A stretch of DNA of 6,923 bases from CAZNKU01 sp045541135 (GCA_045541135.1 JAZQIO010000032.1:1-6923), one strand, 5' to 3'; counted from the first letter of the stretch, positions 1 through 4,914 are shown. The notes: generated from the letters alone by a model not told the origin. A program made the numbers and translations.

Positions 1-651
1 TTTGATTATCCACGTCTTGACACATTATTTTTAGCATTGCCAATCGCTTGGAAAGGGAAGGTTGCGCAGTATGCGGGCAGACTTCACCGCAATTATCCAG
101 GCAAAGCCGAGGTTCAGGTTTATGATTATATTGATATCCATGTACCTGTTTTAGAGAGAATGTATCAAAAAAGAGTAAAAAGCTACTCGGCAATAGGATA
201 TAAAACAAAAATTACAACATCCTCAAATGCTTCACCTGATTTGATATATGACGGTAAGACTTTTTATCCTGTATTTTGCAGAGATGTTGAAATCACTCAA
301 AATGAGATTTTAATAGTTAGTCCATTTATGAGAAAAGCACGCCTGACTCAAATGCTGAAAATGTTATCGCCACTAATAATGAATAAGGTAGCAGTTACAG
401 TTGTTACCAGACCACCGGATGATTTTAAAGATAAAAATAAACAGATTGTCATAGATTGCACAGAGCAATTAAAACAGTATGGAATAAAAGTAATTTACAA
501 ATCTGATTTTCATCAAAAATTTGCGATTATAGATCAATCCGTTGTTTGGTATGGCAGTGTAAACTTTTTGAGCTTTGGTACGCACGAAGAAAGTATTATG
601 AGATTTGAAAACAGTGATGTTGCGCATCAGCTCATGGATACGATATTGTAA
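1..651 (+). CDS. Superfamily II helicase fused to a C-terminal PLD nuclease domain (3' end only)
   Basis: Frame 1 is open from the first base to the TAA at 649-651, so the start lies outside the window and the internal TTG at 37 is not a real start. The first 30 or so residues carry the end of a helicase core: a PRLDTLFLALP segment, then QYAGRLHR (67-90), which fits helicase motif VI (QxxGRxxR). After a linker (KRVKSYSAIGYKT) comes a phospholipase-D-type domain with a perfect HxKx4Dx6GSxN motif: His at 511, Lys at 517, Asp at 532, and GSVN at 553-564. Only one HKD motif is visible, so an active site would need a dimer. Helicase-PLD proteins of this form occur in bacterial defence and conflict loci, including TOTE-type proteins with a primase domain. 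Whether such a domain is present upstream cannot be seen. The helicase-PLD call is firm; the defence role is inference. Confidence 0.85.
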   Translation, partial: FDYPRLDTLFLALPIAWKGKVAQYAGRLHRNYPGKAEVQVYDYIDIHVPVLERMYQKRVKSYSAIGYKTKITTSSNASPDLIYDGKTFYPVFCRDVEITQNEILIVSPFMRKARLTQMLKMLSPLIMNKVAVTVVTRPPDDFKDKNKQIVIDCTEQLKQYGIKVIYKSDFHQKFAIIDQSVVWYGSVNFLSFGTHEESIMRFENSDVAHQLMDTIL

Positions 652-794
652 AGAAATCCCCACTTTTTCGGTTGCTTGTGAAAAAGTGGGGATTTTTAGA
701 TGCTATTTCTGTCAAAACTTCTGTCTTGATGTCGACATCTGTCGAATGTATTGTCCGCTACAAACTGAGGTTCTTAATTATTTCTTGCTTTATA
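649..794 (-). ncRNA. Candidate small RNA A (about 146 nt), paralogue of the unit at 3127-3274
   Basis: There is no plausible gene on either strand here, yet the region matches 3188-3309 without gaps from 708 to 829. On the minus strand it has a sigma-A-like promoter (TCGACA, 17 bp, TAAAAT), a predicted start near 794, an AT-rich 5' part about 60% identical to copy B, and a 44-nt core (751 down to 708) identical in both. A CATCTAAAA linker and a 16-bp terminator stem ending in UUUCUUU follow. The core can form UCGAC-AGAU-GUCGA and then UCAAGAC-AGAA-GUUUUGA, and GACAGA occurs three times in it. It is transcribed away from the ADP-ribosyltransferase gene and converges on the helicase gene. The frame that is open in copy B is broken here by a TAG (758-760), which argues against coding. 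Expression and function are inferred; I recognise no known family. Confidence 0.55.
654..697. terminator. Bidirectional rho-independent terminator after the helicase-PLD gene
   Basis: A perfect 16-bp stem (654-669 with 680-695) encloses a 10-nt loop. On the plus strand the stem runs into TTTTT (693-697), ending the helicase gene 3 nt after its stop codon. On the minus strand it is followed by TTTCTTTAC, so it can also end the proposed minus-strand small RNA A. Confidence 0.9.
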
Positions 795-829
795 TTATGT
801 ATTTTAGCGGACTTTTAGAAGTTTGTCGA
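694..829. repeat. Direct repeat copy A (partner at 3175-3309)
   Basis: Positions 708-751 are identical to 3188-3231 (44 bp). The match continues without gaps to 829/3309, with 29 of 49 bases identical over 752-800 and identity across the -10 box (801-806). On the other side TTTTAGATG (694-702) matches 3175-3183 after a 1-bp gap. The core contains the 12-bp palindrome GATGTCGACATC (728-739) and TCTGTC three times (708, 720, 738). Confidence 0.9.
801..829 (-). promoter_or_regulatory. Promoter of candidate small RNA A
   Basis: Read on the minus strand: -35 TCGACA (824-829, 5 of 6 consensus bases), a 17-bp spacer, and -10 TAAAAT (801-806, 5 of 6). The same boxes sit at exactly the same positions in copy B (offset 2480), which makes chance less likely. 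Confidence 0.55.
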
Positions 830-850
830 GTGATTTTTAAAAATATCTTT

Positions 851-868
851 CTATAAAAAATTTTATAG
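851..868. promoter_or_regulatory. 18-bp perfect palindrome between divergent promoters
   Basis: CTATAAAA-AA-TTTTATAG lies 14 bp upstream of the -35 box of the ADP-ribosyltransferase promoter and 21 bp upstream of the -35 box of small RNA A. It could be a regulator site or an AT-rich UP-like element. There is no direct evidence for either. Confidence 0.35.
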
Positions 869-882
869 TTTGATAAAAACCA

Positions 883-911
883 TTGACAAACTACTCCTTT
901 GGGAGTATAAT
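883..911 (+). promoter_or_regulatory. Perfect consensus sigma-A promoter of the DUF3990-XRE-pRiA4b unit
   Basis: TTGACA (883-888), an exact 17-bp spacer, then TATAAT (906-911). The predicted start is near 918, leaving a 5' leader of only about 15 nt before the ATG at 933. This promoter shows that the coding start must lie downstream of the TTG at 870. Confidence 0.9.
892..907 (+). promoter_or_regulatory. Candidate operator: palindrome in the promoter spacer
   Basis: TACTCC-TTTG-GGAGTA is a 6+4+6 inverted repeat between the -35 and -10 boxes that overlaps the first two bases of TATAAT. A protein bound here would block RNA polymerase. The XRE protein encoded two genes down is the obvious candidate, as in self-repressing toxin-antitoxin operons. 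That assignment is inference. Confidence 0.6.
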
Positions 912-932
912 ATAAAAGTGAATGGAGATGAT

Positions 933-1616
933 ATGATTATGATTAAGAAAATATATCACGGAAGCAAAGATATAATTGAGCAGCCTGTCTTCGGCTTTGG
1001 TAAGACTTACAATGACTATGGTCTTGGTTTTTATTGTACAGAAGAAATAGATATGGCAAAAGAATGGGGCGTAAATTCTGACAGAGACGGTTATGCCAAC
1101 ATCTATGAAATAGAAACGGATTCACTTAATATTTTAGATTTAAATGATGATAAATATATCGTGCTCCACTGGCTGGCAATTCTTTTGGAAAATAGAGAAT
1201 TTGACGCTCCATCAGGATTGGCTGCTGAGGCGAAAGAATATATACTCAAAAATTTCATGGTAGATTACAAAAACTATGATGCCATTATTGGTTATAGGGC
1301 GGATGACAGTTATTTTTCATTTGCACAGGATTTTATCAATGGTACAATATCGTATCGTCAGCTTGGAAATGCTTTAAGGCTCGGCAAACTCGGACAGCAG
1401 TTTGTGCTGATAAGTAAAAAAGCATTTGATAGTGTTAAATTTGTTGGTTATGAAGTTGCGATGAGTAAAGAGTGGTATGATAAAAAAGATTTGAGAGACA
1501 AAACCGCACGCAGAGAATATTTTGATGTTGAAAGAAACAAGCGACAGCGTGGAGATATTTATATTGCTCAAATAATTGACGAGGAGATGACGGAAGATGA
1601 TTCACGCCTACGATAA
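933..1616 (+). CDS. DUF3990-like ADP-ribosyltransferase-fold protein (putative toxin)
   Basis: A 227-residue protein. The ATG at 933 is chosen because GGAG (924-927) precedes it by 5 nt and the perfect promoter ends at 911; the in-frame ATG at 939 is possible, and the frame upstream of the promoter is irrelevant. The N-terminus has IYHGS (His9) followed by DYGLGFYCT (28-36). The C-terminal half has YDAIIGYRADD (115-125), an ISYRQLGNALRLGKLGQQ stretch (139-156) and RGDIYIAQII (206-215). This layout matches the DUF3990 family, grouped from memory with the ADP-ribosyltransferase fold of the H-Y-[E/Q] type: His9, the GFY tyrosine (34), and Gln155 or Gln156 as the likely third position. Such enzymes use NAD+ to modify a protein or nucleic acid. 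The target is unknown. There is no signal peptide, so it acts in the cytoplasm. The next gene overlaps it by 20 bp, which suggests translational coupling. Confidence 0.75.
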   Translation: MIMIKKIYHGSKDIIEQPVFGFGKTYNDYGLGFYCTEEIDMAKEWGVNSDRDGYANIYEIETDSLNILDLNDDKYIVLHWLAILLENREFDAPSGLAAEAKEYILKNFMVDYKNYDAIIGYRADDSYFSFAQDFINGTISYRQLGNALRLGKLGQQFVLISKKAFDSVKFVGYEVAMSKEWYDKKDLRDKTARREYFDVERNKRQRGDIYIAQIIDEEMTEDDSRLR

Positions 1617-2238
1617 GGTTTATCTTGAAAAGGCAAGAACAACACTTGCCCGAATGCTTGACTTTGCAGTTTATGATTTAAAATATGATATAGAAGAATT
1701 TTTCAATATGTTCATAGATTCGGGCATTGCCGCAAGATTTGAAAAAGGTGATTTTCAGATTATTGCCGGCAAATCAGGGGTTGAGCTTGCGTATGATGTT
1801 GCGGAATTTGCGGATAAAGATAAAAGAGATATAAAACCTGAGTATACTGCAAACAGAAGCGAAGAATACTGGACAGGATGGGCACTTGCCTATTTTCAAT
1901 GGGAAACAGGACTTTCTTTTGCTGAAATAGTGAAATTCGTTCCGATAAAAGATGTTATGTCTCTTTATAATCCGTATCACGAAATGGATATAAGACAGTT
2001 TGTGGATAAGATGATTGAGCTTTACAAATCTGCAAAGCCTGATACAAATCTAAAAATTATAAGAAACAGATTAAACCTTACACAAAAAGAGCTTTCAGAT
2101 ATTTCAGGAGTACCTGTTCGTACTATTCAGCAATATGAGCAAAGACAAAAGAATATCAATAAGGCACAAACCGAATATCTTGTGATGCTGTCCAAGGCAT
2201 TGTCCTGTAAGGTAGAAGATTTATTGGAATATGTGTGA
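1597..2238 (+). CDS. XRE-family helix-turn-helix protein paired with the DUF3990 gene (putative antitoxin/repressor)
   Basis: A 213-residue protein. The ATG at 1597 lies inside the end of the preceding gene, with GAGGAG at 1581-1586 ten bases upstream; the overlap suggests coupled translation. Residues about 1-70 are helical and acidic, with a motif around FFNMFIDSGIAARFEKGD (35-52) that resembles the small DUF3791-type proteins found beside DUF3990 genes; that resemblance is from memory and not certain. A central aromatic segment EEYWTGWALAYFQWETG (89-105) is the most distinctive part. Residues 151-210 form a standard XRE DNA-binding domain, with LTQKELSDISGVPVRTIQQYE (161-181) as the turn and recognition helix. 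The likely roles are neutralising the DUF3990 protein and repressing the promoter at 883-911. Confidence 0.8.
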   Translation: MIHAYDKVYLEKARTTLARMLDFAVYDLKYDIEEFFNMFIDSGIAARFEKGDFQIIAGKSGVELAYDVAEFADKDKRDIKPEYTANRSEEYWTGWALAYFQWETGLSFAEIVKFVPIKDVMSLYNPYHEMDIRQFVDKMIELYKSAKPDTNLKIIRNRLNLTQKELSDISGVPVRTIQQYEQRQKNINKAQTEYLVMLSKALSCKVEDLLEYV

Positions 2239-2242
2239 TTTG

Positions 2243-2249
2243 AAGGGAG
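2243..2249 (+). promoter_or_regulatory. Ribosome binding site of the pRiA4b-like gene
   Basis: AAGGGAG stands 9 nt before the ATG at 2259. The ATG at 2252 is out of frame and too close. No promoter is seen in the 20-bp gap after the preceding gene, so the gene is probably part of the same transcript. Confidence 0.7.
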
Positions 2250-2258
2250 TTATGTATT

Positions 2259-3044
2259 ATGGCGGATGTTTATAAATTCAGGGTAAAATTACAAGAATTA
2301 GATAGATATTTATGGCGAGATATTGAAGTTTCATCATTATCTACTATGGCAAAGTTAGGTTATGCTATTCTTGCTTCTTTTCAGGCACAGGGGAGTCATT
2401 TGTTTGGTATCACTTATGATTGTTTCAGATATGAATTTGACTATGATGGAGATGTTTTTGACAGCGTAGATGACGATATTGAAGATGTTATTCCACCCAG
2501 TATCGCAAAAGTATCTTCATTGAAGTTGAAAATCGGAGATAAAATGGAAATGGAATATGACTATGGTGCAGGCTGGACTTTTGACATTGAACTTATATCA
2601 ATAGAACCTATGGCAAAAGGTACAGGAACTCATTATCCGTATATTACATACGGAGCAGGTTGGGGTATAATTGAGGATACTTGCCCAGGTGAGCTCATGG
2701 ATTATATTAAGCAAATTGACAAAACAGGAGTTTTGCCAAAATTTGAATCTTATAGTATGCCGTTTTGCACAGCAGAGTGGGATTATAGAAGATTTGATAT
2801 AGAAACTATAAATGCTTTGCTTAAAGGCGAAATTCAGCAATTGCAAGATGCTTATGAGGAGTCATATTGTATTGAGGACGTTAGTCCAATAAGTGAATTC
2901 AATGATGCAAAATTGTTAGGTTTAGCAAATAAAAGAATGCAGAACTTTAATCCGGAAAACCTGATTTCAAGCGAATACTTGTATAAAGAACTTGGCATTA
3001 CAGAAGATGATTTAGAAGCAATCGATGAGTTGGAATTTGAATAA
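2259..3044 (+). CDS. Plasmid pRiA4b ORF-3-like protein
   Basis: A 261-residue protein. The first two-thirds match the PRiA4_ORF3 family (PF07929) pattern: YKFRVKLQELDRYLWRDIEV (5-24), where the WR pair is the family hallmark, GSHLFG (45-50), LKLKIGDKMEMEYDYGAGW (88-106), and YGAGWGIIEDTCPGE (131-145), corresponding to the usual G...PPED-GG segment. The family is small, often found on plasmids and in accessory regions, and has no established biochemical role. Two positions differ from the pattern I remember: the acidic GD-W-H motif reads GAGWTF, and the PPED motif reads GIIED. The C-terminal 80 residues are an acidic, helical extension ending ITEDDLEAIDELEFE. It is the third gene of the unit and is followed by a terminator, so it may be an accessory component of the DUF3990-XRE module. 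Confidence 0.8.
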   Translation: MADVYKFRVKLQELDRYLWRDIEVSSLSTMAKLGYAILASFQAQGSHLFGITYDCFRYEFDYDGDVFDSVDDDIEDVIPPSIAKVSSLKLKIGDKMEMEYDYGAGWTFDIELISIEPMAKGTGTHYPYITYGAGWGIIEDTCPGELMDYIKQIDKTGVLPKFESYSMPFCTAEWDYRRFDIETINALLKGEIQQLQDAYEESYCIEDVSPISEFNDAKLLGLANKRMQNFNPENLISSEYLYKELGITEDDLEAIDELEFE

Positions 3045-3126
3045 ATCGAAAATTGATCCAACTCTCCCAAACTGAATCGGATTTAAAGAGCTACCTGTAA
3101 TAAGCATACAGTTGCAGCATAAACAG

Positions 3127-3274
3127 TAAGAAACAACGGTATGGAGCACACTAAGCTCTATACCGTTGTTTTAGTTTTAGATGTTAATCTGTCAAAACTT
3201 CTGTCTTGATGTCGACATCTGTCGAATGTATGATAGGTAGCAAACCCAAGTCTTTAATTGATTTTTGTTTTATA
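3127..3274 (-). ncRNA. Candidate small RNA B (about 148 nt), paralogue of the unit at 649-794
   Basis: It has the same plan as copy A: promoter TTGAAA-17-TAAAAT, a predicted start near 3274, an A/U-rich 5' part, the identical 44-nt core (3231 down to 3188) with its two predicted hairpins, the CATCTAAAA linker (3175-3183), and a 17-bp terminator stem ending UUUCUU. The stem sequence is unrelated to that of copy A although its position is the same. A 32-codon minus-strand reading frame (3184-3282) spans the core, but its ATG lies inside the -10 region, upstream of the predicted start, and has no ribosome site, so a non-coding role is preferred. The unit lies between the pRiA4b-like gene, on which it converges, and the XRE gene, which is transcribed the same way just upstream. 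Confidence 0.55.
3131..3178. terminator. Bidirectional rho-independent terminator after the pRiA4b-like gene
   Basis: A 17-bp stem with one G-U pair (3131-3147 with 3155-3171) and a 7-nt loop. It is followed on the plus strand by a T-rich stretch (GTTTTAGTTTTAG) and on the minus strand by TTTCTTAC. It ends the module on the plus strand and candidate small RNA B on the minus strand. Confidence 0.85.
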
Positions 3275-3309
3275 ATGTACATTTTATCGCAGTTTGATAG
3301 GATTTTCAA
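3175..3309. repeat. Direct repeat copy B (partner at 694-829)
   Basis: A 44-bp identical core at 3188-3231 is followed by a diverged but gap-free match out to 3309. The palindrome GATGTCGACATC is at 3208-3219. The two copies stand in the same orientation and bracket the DUF3990-XRE-pRiA4b unit, so recombination between them would remove exactly 2480 bp. Confidence 0.9.
3281..3309 (-). promoter_or_regulatory. Promoter of candidate small RNA B
   Basis: Minus strand: -35 TTGAAA (3304-3309), a 17-bp spacer, -10 TAAAAT (3281-3286). It is at exactly the same place relative to the core as in copy A. It lies 21 bp beyond the stop codon of the XRE gene, so read-through from that gene is also possible. 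Confidence 0.55.
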
Positions 3310-3322
3310 GGCTTTTGTTCAA

Positions 3323-3338
3323 TTTGGATTTATCCAAA
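3323..3338. repeat. Small perfect palindrome over the XRE stop codon
   Basis: TTTGGAT-TT-ATCCAAA (7+2+7) spans the stop codon (3330-3332) of the minus-strand XRE gene. There is no T-run on the minus strand, so it is not a clear terminator. It may be a weak hairpin or a binding site. Confidence 0.4.
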
Positions 3339-4001
3339 CAAAATTTTTGCAGCTTGTTCCAATTCTCGTCTCTCTTCTGTATCATCGTAGGAGCATTCTT
3401 TATCATCAATGCCTTTTATGGTATTTATAAAGAACAACCCGTCTCTATTACAATAAAACAAAATCTTTTTAACACCACGGATAGGAAACCTTGCTTCTGC
3501 ATTTCCTTCGGGATAGAGTTTTACCATTTGAATTCTATCTGAGGACAATGCCGCAATAAAAGAAATGTAATGCTGTTTTGTCATATCGTGCTCAATGCGT
3601 ACATAATAGTCATCTTCTATTTTTTCAATAAAGATTTTGTGGTGTTCATCACTTTCTTCAGCTTGACACGGTGTAAGTGATACACCATGACAATGAATTA
3701 CAGCTTCGCCCATTGAGTGAATGATGTTGCCGCAAACAGGACATACATAAATTTGTGAACGCAGCATATTGGCTGATACATTTACATTATTAATTGCATT
3801 TCCTGAAAAAAGTTCTGCAATTGAGATTCCAAAAACATTTGCTATTGGTTCTAAAAGTGAAATATCAGGATATCCCCGACCTGTTTCCCATTTTGAAACG
3901 GTTTTGTCTGAAACATTTAATTTTTCCGCAAGCTCAGCTTGTGTCAAATGATATTTTTCACGTAAGTTTTTTATAACTGTTCCTGTAATATATTGATTCA
4001 T
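3330..4001 (-). CDS. XRE regulator fused to a desulfoferrodoxin-like domain
   Basis: A 223-residue protein starting at the ATG at 4001, with GGGAGGTG (4009-4016) 7 nt upstream. Residues 6-65 are a classic XRE helix-turn-helix (LTQAELAEKLNVSDKTVSKWE, 19-39). Residues 84-191 resemble desulfoferrodoxin/superoxide reductase: YVCPVCG (Cys87, Cys90), CHG (Cys104, His105), EHH (120-121), HDMTKQHYISFIA (His138, His144), KLYPEGNAEARF and FYCNRDGLFF (Cys184). In true superoxide reductases centre I is held by four Cys and centre II by four His and one Cys. Here the second Cys of the CCG motif is His105, and the last His ligand (CNxHG) is Asp187. The domain therefore probably senses metal or redox state, or is structural, rather than reducing superoxide. 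It is likely a cytoplasmic transcription factor; its targets are unknown. Confidence 0.8.
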   Translation of the reverse strand: MNQYITGTVIKNLREKYHLTQAELAEKLNVSDKTVSKWETGRGYPDISLLEPIANVFGISIAELFSGNAINNVNVSANMLRSQIYVCPVCGNIIHSMGEAVIHCHGVSLTPCQAEESDEHHKIFIEKIEDDYYVRIEHDMTKQHYISFIAALSSDRIQMVKLYPEGNAEARFPIRGVKKILFYCNRDGLFFINTIKGIDDKECSYDDTEERRELEQAAKILFG

Positions 4002-4022
4002 TCTTTTGCACCTCCCATAAAT

Positions 4023-4051
4023 ATTATATATTCAAAAAGACTGTTTTTCAA
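4023..4051 (-). promoter_or_regulatory. Promoter of the XRE-desulfoferrodoxin gene
   Basis: Minus strand: TTGAAA (4046-4051), a 17-bp spacer, TATAAT (4023-4028). The start codon is at 4001, giving a very short leader with a strong ribosome site. Confidence 0.75.
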
Positions 4052-4066
4052 TCTACTTAAAGTATA

Positions 4067-4101
4067 GAAAAATAGCAGGGACTGCATATTGCAGCCCCTG
4101 C
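4067..4101 (-). terminator. Rho-independent terminator of the GNAT gene
   Basis: A 12-bp stem (4075-4086 with 4090-4101, one G-U pair) with a 3-nt loop, followed on the minus strand by TATTTTTC. It lies 11 bp past the GNAT stop and just upstream of the XRE promoter, so the two genes are separate transcripts. Confidence 0.85.
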
Positions 4102-4112
4102 CGGATTCGTTT

Positions 4113-4739
4113 TTAGAAAAGTTGTCCGGGAAGTTTCAGCTTTTCTTTGTATGGAAAGTTTTTATCAAATTCATCAGCTTCTGCTTCATCAACAAAATAT
4201 CCCTTTGGCGGAGTGTATTCTCCCGTTATATTGTTAAGATAACCGGGTATAAGCTCCTTACAAAGGAAGAATGAAGCATCTGCATCTTCGGGAAGTCCGT
4301 GATATCGTATGCCGAATTCACTTGCATACGAAAAACCACTTTTTCCGTAAAAGTTGATGTTTCCTTCGAAACATAAAGCACCAAACCCGAGTTCTGTCGC
4401 TTTTTCAAGCGAATAATCAAGCAGAATTTTACCATAACCTTGTCTTTTTAGTTCAGGTGTTATGCAAATCGGCCCCATCGTTAAAATAGAAACATCTTTT
4501 CCGTCATCAGCCTTAATATTTGCTTTCATAAACATATTCTGACCTATAATTTTGCCGTCTTTTTCCATAACAAAATCAAGTTCATGTATAAAAGCATCAT
4601 CATTTCTAAGCTGATTGATTACATAGTGTTCAAGACAACCTGGTCTGTAAACATTCCAAAATGATTCCCGAACCAAATTTTCAACTACGCGATGGTCTTC
4701 TTTTCTTTCTAAACGAATTATTAAGTCTTCTTTACTCAT
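4113..4739 (-). CDS. GNAT-family N-acetyltransferase (YhbS-like)
   Basis: A 208-residue protein. The ATG at 4739 is preferred over the longer frame from 4775 because AGGAGG (4749-4754) lies 9 nt before it. Residues 7-10 (IIRL) start the fold and ESFWNVYRPGCLEHYVINQLR (25-45) is the substrate-side segment. MGPICITPELKRQGYGKILL (88-107) is motif A, with the acetyl-CoA phosphate-binding loop RQGYG. LGFGALCFEGNINFYGKSGF (117-136) is motif B. This matches the predicted acetyltransferases of the COG3153/YhbS group. The C-terminal 60 residues (ELIPGYLNNITGEYTPPKGY...) are the usual family extension. The substrate is unknown. It has its own promoter and terminator. Confidence 0.85.
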   Translation of the reverse strand: MSKEDLIIRLERKEDHRVVENLVRESFWNVYRPGCLEHYVINQLRNDDAFIHELDFVMEKDGKIIGQNMFMKANIKADDGKDVSILTMGPICITPELKRQGYGKILLDYSLEKATELGFGALCFEGNINFYGKSGFSYASEFGIRYHGLPEDADASFFLCKELIPGYLNNITGEYTPPKGYFVDEAEADEFDKNFPYKEKLKLPGQLF

Positions 4740-4776
4740 TATTTTTCTCCTCCTGAAATTAAAGACTTTCAACATA

Positions 4777-4812
4777 GGGAGGCTTGTGCGGATTTGTATT
4801 ACACAGCCTCCC
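4777..4812 (-). promoter_or_regulatory. Stable hairpin in the GNAT 5' leader
   Basis: GGGAGGCT...AGCCTCCC: an 11-bp stem with one bulge (4777-4788 with 4802-4812) and a 13-nt loop. It lacks a T-run on either strand, so it is not a standard terminator. It lies 22 bp upstream of the GNAT ribosome site; a role in transcript stability or leader control is possible but unproven. Confidence 0.5.
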
Positions 4813-4821
4813 GACTATGCT

Positions 4822-4850
4822 ACAATATCCAAGGTGTTGTTTTTCTTCAA
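4822..4850 (-). promoter_or_regulatory. Possible promoter of the GNAT gene
   Basis: Minus strand: TTGAAG (4845-4850), a 17-bp spacer, TATTGT (4822-4827). The boxes are weaker than the other promoters here. The predicted start near 4814 would put the hairpin at 4777-4812 at the very 5' end of the transcript. Confidence 0.4.
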
Positions 4851-4914
4851 ACAGCAATACTCCTTAAAATAAAATTTTTATATAATCAAGCCTTTCGGCA
4901 GGATTAACCAAGTA

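Noticed and set aside
605..856. Plus-strand Cys-rich reading frame across repeat copy A (CQNFCLDVDIC...)
   Set aside because: It crosses the terminator, has no ribosome site, and the same frame in copy B contains stop codons.
870..932. TTG-started N-terminal extension of the DUF3990 gene
   Set aside because: The perfect promoter at 883-911 lies inside it, so it would not be transcribed; the ATG at 933 has a proper ribosome site.
708..3231. CRISPR array or insertion-sequence ends formed by the 44-bp repeats
   Set aside because: There are only two copies 2480 bp apart in direct orientation, with no transposase or recombinase gene between and no terminal inverted repeats. A phage- or element-type att site cannot be excluded but nothing supports it directly.
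3184..3282. 32-codon minus-strand frame over repeat copy B (ends TDVDIKTEVLTD)
   Set aside because: Its ATG overlaps the -10 box, there is no ribosome site, and copy A has an in-frame TAG at 758-760. The possibility that both are remnants of a coding sequence is not fully excluded.
3206..3542. Plus-strand frames overlapping the end of the XRE gene
   Set aside because: They are antisense to a gene with clear domains, with no ribosome site or recognisable protein.
4740..4775. Upstream extension of the GNAT gene to 4775
   Set aside because: The AGGAGG site lies inside it and points to the ATG at 4739.
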